A stretch of DNA of 64,000 nt from Pleionea litopenaei (lineage in GTDB: Bacteria; Pseudomonadota; Gammaproteobacteria; Enterobacterales; Kangiellaceae), in NCBI RefSeq assembly GCF_031198435.1, contig NZ_CP133548.1:186001-250000 (forward strand). The letters run 5' to 3'. A program made the translations under genes and the position numbers. The notes below the pieces were generated by a model, which saw nothing but the letters and a program-made list of their open reading frames with translations, made no database searches and was not told where the DNA came from. Shown in pieces: positions 1-8,448 of the stretch (position 1 is its first letter; each line of letters begins with the position of its first letter).

Positions 1-138
1 GAGTCCAGGAGCGCCCTCAACCAATAGGTGACCATCGGCTAACAATGCGATGATGATCTTTTCTATCAGTGCTTCTTGCCCGACGATGCGCTGTTGAAGG
101 AATTTTTGCAGCTGAATGATTGCAGTTCTTACGTCCAT
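1..138 (-). CDS. MoxR-type AAA+ ATPase, N-terminal 46 residues (runs off the left edge)
   Basis: Reading the minus strand from an ATG at 138 gives 46 codons open to the window edge. The peptide contains RIVGQEALIEKIIIALLADG followed by HLLVEGAPGL, the N-terminal helix and the start of the Walker A region of MoxR AAA+ ATPases (VGQ...GHLLLEGxPGxGKT). MoxR proteins are chaperone-like ATPases, often encoded with DUF58 and VWA-domain proteins. The gene is divergent from fadI, with a 235-base shared upstream region. The window holds a second, complete MoxR gene at 6553-7470. The gene is certain to continue to the left, and its partners there cannot be seen. Confidence 0.85.
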   Translation of the reverse strand, partial: MDVRTAIIQLQKFLQQRIVGQEALIEKIIIALLADGHLLVEGAPGL

Positions 139-291
139 AAGCCCTTTTAAACGAGTGAGTCCAGTAGTGCGCACAGTTGTAACGAAATGACTGACAAAAT
201 GCTAGTGTTTTTATGGGGTTATTGATTTCAAATTGCAACAAATTACAACATTTCACCGACTTCGCAGCTTGAGTTATTCGGTAAACGATTA

Positions 292-311
292 TTTAAAACA
301 CTTGTTTGAAA
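292..311. promoter_or_regulatory. Palindrome resembling a PsrA-type fatty-acid regulator box upstream of fadIJ
   Basis: TTTAAAAC-ACTT-GTTTGAAA is a near-perfect inverted repeat (7 of 8 pairs) lying 63 bases before the fadI ATG. It resembles the (G/C)AAAC-N2-4-GTTT(G/C) box of PsrA, a TetR-family repressor relieved by long-chain acyl-CoA that controls beta-oxidation genes in Pseudomonas and Shewanella. The first base departs from that consensus. No psrA gene is in this window, so the assignment is inference. Confidence 0.45.
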
Positions 312-373
312 GTGTCGCCGAAATGCAGTAGAGTCTACACTTTCCTCCTAATTTCAACTTGAGACTACTAAAA

Positions 374-1711
374 ATGTCAAAGCAAACTGAATCTAATTCC
401 ACTCAGAAAGGTGGCGCTGTACTAGGCTCTAAGCCAGAGCGGGTGGCCATTGTGGCAGGATTAAGAACGCCTTTCGCCCGTCAACTGACTCATTACCGCA
501 CTCAAAATCCGGTCGATTTGGGGAAATTAGTGGTTAATGAAATGCTTGCGCGTACCGAGATAGATCCCAGTCTGATTGACCAAGTGGTTTTTGGTCAGGT
601 GCTCGCAATGACGGACGCACCCAATATTGCTCGAGAAATTGTCTTAGGAACGGGCATGAACGTCCACACCGATGCCTATTCGGTGTCGCGAGCCTGTGCA
701 ACCAGCTTTCAGTCAGCCGTCAGTGTCGCAGAATCAATTATGGCAGGTAGTGTGTCGGTAGGTATTGCGGGTGGAGCAGATAGTTCATCTGTTGTTCCAA
801 TCGGAATTTCAAAGAAACTTGCCGCGATTTTGATGGACTTAAGCAAAGCGAGAACCATGGGTCAGCGTTTAAAGTTGATTGCAAAAATTCGCCCAAAAGA
901 TCTTGCACCCGTCCCTCCGGCGGTGAAAGAGTATTCAACCGGCCTGACCATGGGAGAGAATGCTGAACAAATGGCACGAGATCATGGCATTAGCCGTGAA
1001 GAACAAGATGCATTGGCACATCGCTCGCACACACTCGCGGCACAAGCGTGGAATGATGGAAAGCTCGATGATGAAGTTATGACGGCGTATGTACAGCCGT
1101 TCAAAGAAGCCTTGCGCATTGATAACAACATTCGTTTTAACTCAACGTTAGAAGGTTACGCAAAACTTCGTCCTGCATTTGATCGTAAACACGGTACATT
1201 AACCGCAGCCAATAGTACGCCGTTAACCGATGGTGCAGCGGCTTTGATGTTAATGAGTGAAAGTCGAGCAAAAGAGTTGGGCCTAGAAATTAAAGGTTTC
1301 ATCAAGAGTTATGCTTTCGCGGCAATTGATGCAACCTGCGACATGTTGATGGGGCCGTCATATGCGACACCATTAGCGTTAGATAGAGCAGGAATGACCT
1401 TAAATGACCTCGATTTGATCGAAATGCACGAAGCCTTCGCTGCTCAGGCTTTGTGTAATGTAAAAGCTTTTGCATCAAAAGAATTTGCAAAAGATAAATT
1501 GAACCGAAGCTCTGCGATAGGTGAAATCGATATGGATAAATTTAATGTCTTAGGCGGCTCATTGGCTTATGGACACCCATTTGCGGCAACGGGCGCTCGA
1601 CTAATCACGCAAATGCTCAACGAATTGAAACGTCGAGGTGGTGGAACGGCATTAACAACTGCCTGCGCGGCAGGTGGTTTAGGTGCTGCAATGATTTTGG
1701 AGGTTGAATAA
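374..1711 (+). CDS. fadI: Acetyl-CoA C-acyltransferase FadI (3-ketoacyl-CoA thiolase)
   Basis: FadI catalyses thiolytic cleavage of 3-ketoacyl-CoA, the last step of each beta-oxidation round, in complex with FadJ. The 445-residue protein has the thiolase architecture: nucleophilic Cys108 in [12 protein letters not shown], a GGxxSYGHPFxATGxR-like block (here [16 protein letters not shown]) with the catalytic His, and C-terminal [13 protein letters not shown] with the second Cys. I chose the ATG at 374; an in-frame TTG at 359 would add five residues but has no better ribosome site. The stop overlaps the fadJ start by one base (TAATG), indicating translational coupling. The length and loop make this the FadI rather than the shorter FadA type. 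Confidence 0.93.
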   Translation: MSKQTESNSTQKGGAVLGSKPERVAIVAGLRTPFARQLTHYRTQNPVDLGKLVVNEMLARTEIDPSLIDQVVFGQVLAMTDAPNIAREIVLGTGMNVHTDAYSVSRACATSFQSAVSVAESIMAGSVSVGIAGGADSSSVVPIGISKKLAAILMDLSKARTMGQRLKLIAKIRPKDLAPVPPAVKEYSTGLTMGENAEQMARDHGISREEQDALAHRSHTLAAQAWNDGKLDDEVMTAYVQPFKEALRIDNNIRFNSTLEGYAKLRPAFDRKHGTLTAANSTPLTDGAAALMLMSESRAKELGLEIKGFIKSYAFAAIDATCDMLMGPSYATPLALDRAGMTLNDLDLIEMHEAFAAQALCNVKAFASKEFAKDKLNRSSAIGEIDMDKFNVLGGSLAYGHPFAATGARLITQMLNELKRRGGGTALTTACAAGGLGAAMILEVE

Positions 1712-3891
1712 TGACTGATCAACAGCAAGCATTTGCAATGAGTGTCGATGACCAAGGCATAGCCGTTATTGTCATCGATGTTCCCAATGAGTCACAAAAC
1801 ACCTTGAAAGAAGCGTTTGTTGATGACATTAGCGCAATTTTGGATGATTTAGAGAACAATTCGGATGTCAAAGGGTTAATCATCACCAGTGGCAAAGACG
1901 ATAGTTTTGTTGCGGGTGCTGATATCAGCATGCTCAAAGCCGTGACAGAAGCGAGCCAAGCAACTCAGTTGTCGGCGGCTGGTCAGCAGATTTTTAATCG
2001 TTTAGAAAATTTAAATATTCCGACGGTTGCTGCAATCAATGGTGCCTGTTTAGGCGGTGGTTTAGAGCTTGCTATGGCTTGCCATCAACGAGTCGCAACG
2101 CAAGAAAGTAAAACCAAATTGGGGCTGCCGGAAGTGCAACTAGGGGTTTTACCAGGAAGTGGGGGTACGCAACGTTTACCTCGACTCGTTGGCATTGCTA
2201 CTTCTTTAGACATGATGCTCACCGGAAAGCAGTTAAACGCTCGCCGAGCGTTAAAAGCGGGTTTAGTCGATGAAGTTGTTCCGACGGCTAACTTGATGGT
2301 GGCGGCAAAAAAACGAATTGAAAGCATGGCTAAAAAGGGACGTTGGAAAAAGTCATGCGATGAACCTGCGAATGAGTGGGGGAAAGTTTTCTCTGCTGCG
2401 GGCGCTCAAAAGTTAGCGCTTGAAAGCAACAGTTTTGGTCGTAAGGTCATTTTTGACCAAGCGCGAAAAACGGTGGGAGCCAAAACGAAGGGTAATTATC
2501 CTGCGCCGTTGAAAATAATTGAGTGCGTCGAAATGGGCATGGAGCATGGGTTCGTTAAAGGCCTAGAAGTAGAGGCCAAATATTTCGGCGAACTTGTGAT
2601 GTCACCCGAAGCCCGTCAATTAATGAATATTTTCTTTGCCGTGACTGAGCTGAAAAAAGACAGCGGAGTGGATGGCGATGTCACACCGAAAACGATCCAT
2701 AAAGTAGGCGTGCTAGGTGGTGGTTTAATGGGAGCTGGTATCGCTTCTGTCACCGTCGAAAAAGCGAAAATTCCGGTACGTGTAAAAGACGTGAGCATTG
2801 AAGGTGTCAATCATGCACTCGGGTACAATTGGAAATTGATCAGCAAAAAACTGCAACGTCGCCAGTATTCAGAAATAGAAGCCAAAGCCGTTCAAGCGCG
2901 CTTAACGGGGGGTACCGACTATCAAGGCTTTCAACATGCCGATATGGTGATCGAAGCGGTGTTTGAAGATTTGGAATTGAAGCATAAGATGGTGAAAGAG
3001 GTTGAGGCGTTGCAAAATGAGAAAGTCATTTTCGCGACCAATACGTCGTCAATTCCGATTGCTGAAATTGCTACCGCGAGTAAGCGTCCAGAGCAAGTCG
3101 TTGGTTTACATTATTTTTCACCCGTTGAGAAAATGCCTTTATTAGAAATTATTAAAACGGAACAAACCTCCGCGGAAGTCATTGCGACGGCGGTTGAGTT
3201 TGGAAAGAAACAGGGTAAAACGGTCATTGTTGTTAACGACGGTGCGGGTTTTTATGTGAATCGTATTCTTGCGCCTTACATGAACGAAGCGGCTCGTTTA
3301 GTGGCTGAAGGGGTTGCCGTCGATCAAATCGATAAAGCGTTAGTCAAGGCAGGATTCCCAGTGGGGCCGATGACCTTGTTAGACGAAGTTGGAATTGATG
3401 TTGCAACCAAGGTGGCTCCAATATTACAACAAGCGTTCGGCGAGAGAATGGAGCCCCCAGAAGTTTTTGAGAAAGTAAAAGCGGACGATCGAAAAGGCAA
3501 AAAGAATGGTCGAGGTTTTTATCTTTACGGAGACAAGAAAAAATCGGGTAAATCTGTTGACCCATCCATTTACAAAGTACTCGGAGTCAACCCAACGACG
3601 TCAATTTCTGATACAGAAATTGTCGAACGCTGTATGTTGATGATGTTAAACGAAGCGGCACGTTGCCTAGACGAAGGGATCATTCGTAGCCCACGTGATG
3701 GCGATATTGGTGCTATTTTCGGTATTGGCTTTCCTCCTTTCTTAGGTGGACCCTTCCGCCATATGGAATCACTGGGTATCGCGCAAGTGGTCGATCGGTT
3801 AGAACATTATGCGAAGGCAAAAGGTGAACGATTTAGTCCAGCAGAGACCTTGATCGAAAAGAAAAAAGAAGGGAAAGCGTTTTATAACTAA
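1711..3891 (+). CDS. fadJ: Fatty acid oxidation complex alpha subunit FadJ (enoyl-CoA hydratase / 3-hydroxyacyl-CoA dehydrogenase)
   Basis: This 726-residue bifunctional enzyme hydrates enoyl-CoA and then oxidises L-3-hydroxyacyl-CoA with NAD. Residues 1-300 form the crotonase domain, with the oxyanion-hole stretch GACLGGGLELAMA from 111 and paired glutamates Glu119 and Glu141. The dehydrogenase half begins with the Rossmann motif GGGLMG at 336-341 and carries the catalytic His467 in GLHYFSP. The C-terminal dehydrogenase domain (VERCMLMMLNEAARCL...) is complete. A TTGGAGG ribosome site lies within the end of fadI. With fadI it forms a two-gene operon closed by a terminator at 3944. The partner identity and length favour FadJ over FadB. 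Confidence 0.93.
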   Translation: MTDQQQAFAMSVDDQGIAVIVIDVPNESQNTLKEAFVDDISAILDDLENNSDVKGLIITSGKDDSFVAGADISMLKAVTEASQATQLSAAGQQIFNRLENLNIPTVAAINGACLGGGLELAMACHQRVATQESKTKLGLPEVQLGVLPGSGGTQRLPRLVGIATSLDMMLTGKQLNARRALKAGLVDEVVPTANLMVAAKKRIESMAKKGRWKKSCDEPANEWGKVFSAAGAQKLALESNSFGRKVIFDQARKTVGAKTKGNYPAPLKIIECVEMGMEHGFVKGLEVEAKYFGELVMSPEARQLMNIFFAVTELKKDSGVDGDVTPKTIHKVGVLGGGLMGAGIASVTVEKAKIPVRVKDVSIEGVNHALGYNWKLISKKLQRRQYSEIEAKAVQARLTGGTDYQGFQHADMVIEAVFEDLELKHKMVKEVEALQNEKVIFATNTSSIPIAEIATASKRPEQVVGLHYFSPVEKMPLLEIIKTEQTSAEVIATAVEFGKKQGKTVIVVNDGAGFYVNRILAPYMNEAARLVAEGVAVDQIDKALVKAGFPVGPMTLLDEVGIDVATKVAPILQQAFGERMEPPEVFEKVKADDRKGKKNGRGFYLYGDKKKSGKSVDPSIYKVLGVNPTTSISDTEIVERCMLMMLNEAARCLDEGIIRSPRDGDIGAIFGIGFPPFLGGPFRHMESLGIAQVVDRLEHYAKAKGERFSPAETLIEKKKEGKAFYN

Positions 3892-3943
3892 TATGAATAC
3901 CGAAAGTCTTTCAAGTAGCCGATAGGTTTTCTTGATAAAATGT

Positions 3944-3972
3944 GCCCCAACATCGGTTTGGGGCGCTTTTGT
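3944..3972 (+). terminator. Rho-independent terminator after fadJ
   Basis: GCCCCAA at 3944-3950 pairs with TTGGGGC at 3958-3964 around a seven-base loop, followed by GCTTTT. It begins 53 bases after the fadJ stop. Confidence 0.75.
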
Positions 3973-4561
3973 TATTGGCTCGATATTCGAGATAGTGTAT
4001 GTTCACTGCCGAAAGGAAAGGGTTGCTTTTAATTATTGATCATTTAGTTATGGGTCACTTAATATTGGTCATTCGAGAGTATCTCTTTAGTATTTTTATA
4101 TTTGATATGGATTTTTTGTCAACCAACCGTAGCTCATTGACGTTGTAGCCTAATAGTTTGTTTATTCGCTTCGTTAAAGCAGTCCTTTTATCTGATTGAG
4201 AGCTATAAACAATAGGGCATATCGCAATATCATTACTCGATATTTATCTCAAAATTTTGCGATTATTTGAGATGAAACCCCTAACAGACTCTGGATTCGT
4301 TAAAATCCTTCGTCGTAAAATCAGGTTTAAACATTTAGTTGCTTTACTATAAGTTCTAAAAGAAGTTATCCGCTTATTTATCGATAAGTAGTTTCGACTA
4401 AGTAGCTTCGTTTAAGTAACTTCAGTTTAATAGCTTCTTTAGAACCTATTCGTTTTGCGATAACAAACTTGTTCGAGAATGGTGATAAGCGATTTAGGGA
4501 ATAAAGAAACATGGCCAGAGTTAATTACTGCGCTATGTGAGAATAGTTTAAGAGGTGTGAA
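3973..4561. other. Gene-free AT-rich stretch
   Basis: No open frame with coding character is visible on either strand. The only structure I see is a degenerate run of four roughly 14-base units (TAAGTAGTTTCGAC, TAAGTAGCTTCGTT and two more decayed copies) at about 4385-4440. AGAGGTG at 4550-4556 is the ribosome site of the next gene. Confidence 0.5.
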
Positions 4562-4861
4562 ATGGTACGATCTCACCCAAGGAAAAGAGTAGCTTTCTGG
4601 AGTGTTTCGGTAATTCACGTGAGTGCGCTCACTTATTTGCTGATTACTTGGTTTAATAAGCCTGCTTTTTGGTGGAGTTTATTATCACTGACGTTAGTAT
4701 TAACGTTTCTATTAATGTTTGTAGGAAGCCAGTTGGCCCGCATCGATAAAAAGTATTATTTGTTGACGCTGTTCTTTTCTACCTTTAACTGGATCATTTT
4801 TGGCGTTCTGGTTACGATTGCGTCTATTGTTTTTAATACTCAATGGTTAGGACCTCTTTGA
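4562..4861 (+). CDS. Small membrane protein of unknown function (99 aa)
   Basis: A good AGAGGTG ribosome site precedes the ATG. After a basic N-terminus (RSHPRKRV) the protein shows three to four hydrophobic helices at about residues 12-30, 35-56 and 64-92, so it is a small inner-membrane protein. I do not recognise the family. Its last 19 bases overlap the start of the glycerate 2-kinase-like gene, which suggests co-translation, but does not say what it does. Confidence 0.6.
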   Translation: MVRSHPRKRVAFWSVSVIHVSALTYLLITWFNKPAFWWSLLSLTLVLTFLLMFVGSQLARIDKKYYLLTLFFSTFNWIIFGVLVTIASIVFNTQWLGPL

Positions 4862-6288
4862 CGCCTGAGCAACGTTTACGACGAATCATTTCAAGGACCC
4901 TCGCGGCGAACACTGCGACAGAGTGGACGCGTCAATGTGTTTTTAATCAATGTATTTTAAATAATGGCTCAAATGCTCTTCAATCGAGCCATGAGAATCG
5001 AGACGTTAATGCGTTATCTTCTACAATCGGCACTCGCAACGACGATCAAAAACGCAACGATGATCAAAAAGGCAAGGATGATCAAAAGCGCAACAAAATC
5101 GCTCCTCGGCCGCAAACAAACTTACCTGCCATTATTGCAATAGGAAAAGCCGCTAATGCGATGCTCAACGCTTTTTCAGATACTGATTTTGCAGCGGCTA
5201 TATCAGTGGTTCCTCAGGCGTATGCTGAGCAGACAAAGCTGGAGCTGCCCGTCGATAAATTTCAGGTGGTCTACTCGACACATCCGTATCCCAGTTCTCA
5301 GTCAATTCAAGCTAGCCATCAAGTAAAGTCCTTTATCAAGAACTATTTAGGGCATCCTCTTTATTTTCTGATATCCGGAGGAACATCGGCACTGATAGAA
5401 CAGCCCATTGAGGGAGTGTCACTGCAAGAGTTAAATCAGCTAAATCAAAAGCTAGTGTTAAGTGGCATGCCCATTGAGACCATTAACTTCTTAAGAAAAA
5501 AGTTATCAAAGGTTAAAGGGGGAGGGTTATTGCATTGGATTTATAACGCATTACCGACCGCAGATAAAAAGATTAGAATAAAGCAGTTTACGCTTTCTGA
5601 TGTTCCTAGGGACGATCCAAGTACTGTCGGTTCGGGATTATTGTTTCCGTCTAAAATTCAAGAAGAGAGTCGTTCGATAGAAAGGTTTTTAAGCGACTTA
5701 TCGCAGAGTGGCGACTTCTCGAACAAGGTGACCCAGTTGCTTGGGCGTTCGAAGGAAATAAGTGATACGAATAAGCAGCAATCGCTCGAACAGCCTCAAT
5801 CTATTTTAGTAGGAAATAGTCAAAAAATGTCCCAAGCTGTTTTGGAGACTTTGAAAGTTAACTATCCTCAATTGTGTTTCCATAGTGGTGAGATCAATGA
5901 GCCCTTAGAGCAATTTCTACAACGCATGGACCAAGCCTTGGCATCAGGCAACCGTGCAATGGTCTTTCACGGTGAAGTCGAATTGGCCGTACCGTCAAAC
6001 TCTGGGAAAGGCGGGCGTAACAGTCACTTGGCATTGATAATGGCACGTAAGTTATTTGAATCGGGAAAGAAAGGTCTATTTGCTTCTATTGCGACAGATG
6101 GTGCCGATGGTAATACGACGGCGGCTGGCGCGATTGTGAGCCAAGCGTCTTGGATGCAAATGAATGACCCCGAAAAGGCTTTGAGCGACTATGATAGCTA
6201 TTCAGCGTTGCGATCCATCAATGCGACCATTGAGCTACCGAGGGGTCGACAAAATGTTCGTGATCTTTACTGCTTGTTGATATGTTAA
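4843..6288 (+). CDS. Glycerate 2-kinase-like protein (GckA/TtuD, DUF4147-MOFRL family)
   Basis: Family members phosphorylate D-glycerate to 2-phosphoglycerate. The 481-residue protein has the DUF4147 signatures AIGKAA, LISGGTSALIEQP and INFLRKKLSKVKGGGLL, then SDVPRDDPSTVGSG. The C-terminal MOFRL domain shows ATDGADGNTTAAGAIV and a closing NVRDL. Relatives usually read SDVxGDDPxxIASGP, so Arg replaces the usual Gly here and the Pro after SG is lost. Residues 65-85 are an unusual hydrophilic insert made of three DDQK repeats. The ATG at 4843 overlaps the previous gene by 19 bases. Substrate specificity is inferred from family only. Confidence 0.8.
   Translation: MVRTSLTPEQRLRRIISRTLAANTATEWTRQCVFNQCILNNGSNALQSSHENRDVNALSSTIGTRNDDQKRNDDQKGKDDQKRNKIAPRPQTNLPAIIAIGKAANAMLNAFSDTDFAAAISVVPQAYAEQTKLELPVDKFQVVYSTHPYPSSQSIQASHQVKSFIKNYLGHPLYFLISGGTSALIEQPIEGVSLQELNQLNQKLVLSGMPIETINFLRKKLSKVKGGGLLHWIYNALPTADKKIRIKQFTLSDVPRDDPSTVGSGLLFPSKIQEESRSIERFLSDLSQSGDFSNKVTQLLGRSKEISDTNKQQSLEQPQSILVGNSQKMSQAVLETLKVNYPQLCFHSGEINEPLEQFLQRMDQALASGNRAMVFHGEVELAVPSNSGKGGRNSHLALIMARKLFESGKKGLFASIATDGADGNTTAAGAIVSQASWMQMNDPEKALSDYDSYSALRSINATIELPRGRQNVRDLYCLLIC
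5035..5094 (+). repeat. In-frame 18-bp tandem repeat inside the glycerate kinase-like gene
   Basis: Three 18-base units (5035-5052, 5053-5070, 5071-5088) plus six further bases each encode (R/G)-(N/K)-D-D-Q-K. The unit length is a multiple of three, so copy-number changes would keep the frame. Confidence 0.8.
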
Positions 6289-6552
6289 CCAAATCTAGCG
6301 TGATCTAAGTAGGGGTCACTTCATCTTTTTGTTATGCGACCGTTATTACTCGGTACTTTTTTGACACCAACATTTCAACATTCCCATTTCGACACTCCTT
6401 TTTCTTAGACAGTACCGTTTAGACAGTCTCAACTCAAGGTTTGCTCTCAAACAGTATTTATTGAACCGCTTTGCGAAAGGGGTCTTATTAAGCTTCAAAT
6501 CATCCGCTATACTTATCTTTTGTTGTTTTACCAATAGCCCTTCGGAATATTT
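6289..6552. other. Intergenic leader of the MoxR operon
   Basis: This 264-base AT-rich gap has no convincing gene. It presumably carries the promoter of the 6553-10452 operon, but I cannot pick out one -35/-10 pair with confidence. Confidence 0.4.
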
Positions 6553-7470
6553 ATGACGAATGTGATCGATCGAGTTAAGAAAACCCTTAATAGTATCTTG
6601 TTAGGTAAAGAGCCTCAGGTTGAAATGGCGATTGTCTGTTTGCTGGCCAAGGGACATTTATTAATTGAAGATTTACCGGGAATGGGCAAAACAACGCTTG
6701 CTCATGCATTGTCTCGAGTGTTCGGTTTGGAATTTCAACGAGTACAGTTTACTTCCGACTTGCTGCCGGCCGATATAACCGGAACATCGATTTACGATCG
6801 AAACAGTCAGTCTTTTGTATTCCATAGTGGGCCGATTTTCTCGCAGGTTGTTTTAGCCGATGAAATTAATAGAGCGACGCCGAAAACCCAAAGTGCTTTG
6901 CTAGAGGCGATGGAAGAGCAACAAGTCACCATTGAAGGTGAAACGCGAGCGCTGCCCGATCCTTTCTTTGTTATTGCAACACAGAATCCTTCGCACCAAT
7001 TAGGAACCTATCCTTTGCCTGAATCGCAACTCGATCGTTTTTTAATTAGATTGTCATTAGGTTATCCTCATCCAGACATTGAAAAAGATTTGTTACTCAA
7101 TGGTGATCGTCGCGCGTCAGCAACCATGGCTCAAGCGCAAATTACCGCTGAAGAACTGACCTCTTTGCAAGAACAAGTGTCGGAAGTTCAAGCGTCCGAT
7201 AATCTCGTAGATTATGTTTTAAAATTAGTTCTTGAGACGCGACAGTCGTCGGAACTTTTACATGGCTTATCACCGCGAGCAGGTCTCGCTCTAATTCAAG
7301 CCGCCAAAGCGTTTGCGTTAATTAAAGAGCGACGCTATGTGATCCCAGAAGATGTGCAAGCGGTTTTTCCTTTTGTGGTAGGGCATCGGTTGGCGGCATC
7401 TGAACAAAGTACGATCAGCGGTCAAGACCTAGCGAATATGATCATTCAGAAAGTAGCGGTGCCTTTATAA
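6553..7470 (+). CDS. MoxR-family AAA+ ATPase
   Basis: This 305-residue protein has Walker A GMGKTT at 43-48 (Lys46), Walker B LADEINRA with Asp103-Glu104, and sensor-1 VIATQNPSHQLGTYPLPE. The C-terminal AAA lid has the usual GLSPRAGLALIQAAKAFAL. MoxR ATPases act as chaperones or activators of metal-dependent or envelope enzymes. It is the first gene of a tight three-gene operon with DUF58 (abutting, 0-base gap) and a TgpA-like transglutaminase, a common arrangement in gammaproteobacteria. The client is unknown. Confidence 0.9.
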   Translation: MTNVIDRVKKTLNSILLGKEPQVEMAIVCLLAKGHLLIEDLPGMGKTTLAHALSRVFGLEFQRVQFTSDLLPADITGTSIYDRNSQSFVFHSGPIFSQVVLADEINRATPKTQSALLEAMEEQQVTIEGETRALPDPFFVIATQNPSHQLGTYPLPESQLDRFLIRLSLGYPHPDIEKDLLLNGDRRASATMAQAQITAEELTSLQEQVSEVQASDNLVDYVLKLVLETRQSSELLHGLSPRAGLALIQAAKAFALIKERRYVIPEDVQAVFPFVVGHRLAASEQSTISGQDLANMIIQKVAVPL

Positions 7471-8442
7471 ATGCCATCCGTTTATTCTCAACTGTTGAAC
7501 CGTTGGTCAGATGTCATTTTACAGTGGCAGAAACGTCGTTCACCGGTCTTGCGTGAAATTCGTCTTACCCAAAAGAATATTTATATTTTACCAACGCGCT
7601 TTGGTTTATTGATGGCGTTAGTGACTTTTTTGATGGGTGTTGGTGCAACGAACTATCAAAATAATTTGATTTTTATTACAACGTTTGCCTGTATGACATT
7701 GGGGGTTTTGGGGATATTGCTAACCTTCAATAACCTTGTTTCGACACGTTTTTCCATACATCCGATTAATCCAATATTTGCTGGAGAGATAGCTCGATGT
7801 CGAATTTCAGCGGCGAGTAATAAAACGCATTTTGCTGTAAATTTGAATTTTAAACGAGAAGATATTCAATCGTTAGATATTTTGCCCAAAGCCGAGCAGC
7901 ACAGTGATCTCTCTTTATCGTTTGCAACAAGAGGCATCTATTCAATTCCTCCCATCCGAGTATCAACACAGTACCCCTTCGGCTTTTTCCAAGCATGGTC
8001 ATGGTTGTTTTTTGATGCGCAAGTAGTTGTTTATCCACAACCACTAAAACCCGAAGACATTCATCTGGCAAAGGCGAGTGGTGATTCAGATTATACGGAT
8101 CAATATAAAGATGGCATTGAGGATTTTTATGGTCTTAAAGCCTATCAATCTGGAGAGTCTATGTCGCGAATACACTGGAAAAGTTACGCACAAGAAAAAG
8201 GCCTACAAACGAAGCACTTTGTTGATTATGTGAGTGATCCCGATAGTTTTAATTTTGATGCTTTTGAAGAGTCTTCAACAGAAAAGCGTTTGTCCTATTT
8301 ATGTTACTTAGTCTTAGAGGCGGCGCGTCAAGGGCGACAGTTTGGATTAATATTGCCTGGACGAACGATTCCCGTGAACTCTGGCGTGGAGCATCAAGAT
8401 GCTTGCCTATTAGCGCTTGCCCAATACGGAACCAACAGTTAA
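7471..8442 (+). CDS. DUF58 domain-containing membrane protein
   Basis: The 323-residue protein has two adjacent transmembrane helices at about 45-64 and 68-88. The DUF58 core in the C-terminal half carries the hallmark YQSGESMSRIHWKSYAQEKG (family: YxxGDxxRxIHWK). DUF58 proteins have a VWA-like fold and nearly always sit between a MoxR ATPase and a transglutaminase, as here. The start codon directly follows the moxR stop. Biochemical function is undefined in the family; a role in envelope protein maturation is inference. Confidence 0.88.
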   Translation: MPSVYSQLLNRWSDVILQWQKRRSPVLREIRLTQKNIYILPTRFGLLMALVTFLMGVGATNYQNNLIFITTFACMTLGVLGILLTFNNLVSTRFSIHPINPIFAGEIARCRISAASNKTHFAVNLNFKREDIQSLDILPKAEQHSDLSLSFATRGIYSIPPIRVSTQYPFGFFQAWSWLFFDAQVVVYPQPLKPEDIHLAKASGDSDYTDQYKDGIEDFYGLKAYQSGESMSRIHWKSYAQEKGLQTKHFVDYVSDPDSFNFDAFEESSTEKRLSYLCYLVLEAARQGRQFGLILPGRTIPVNSGVEHQDACLLALAQYGTNS

Positions 8443-8448
8443 TTAGCC

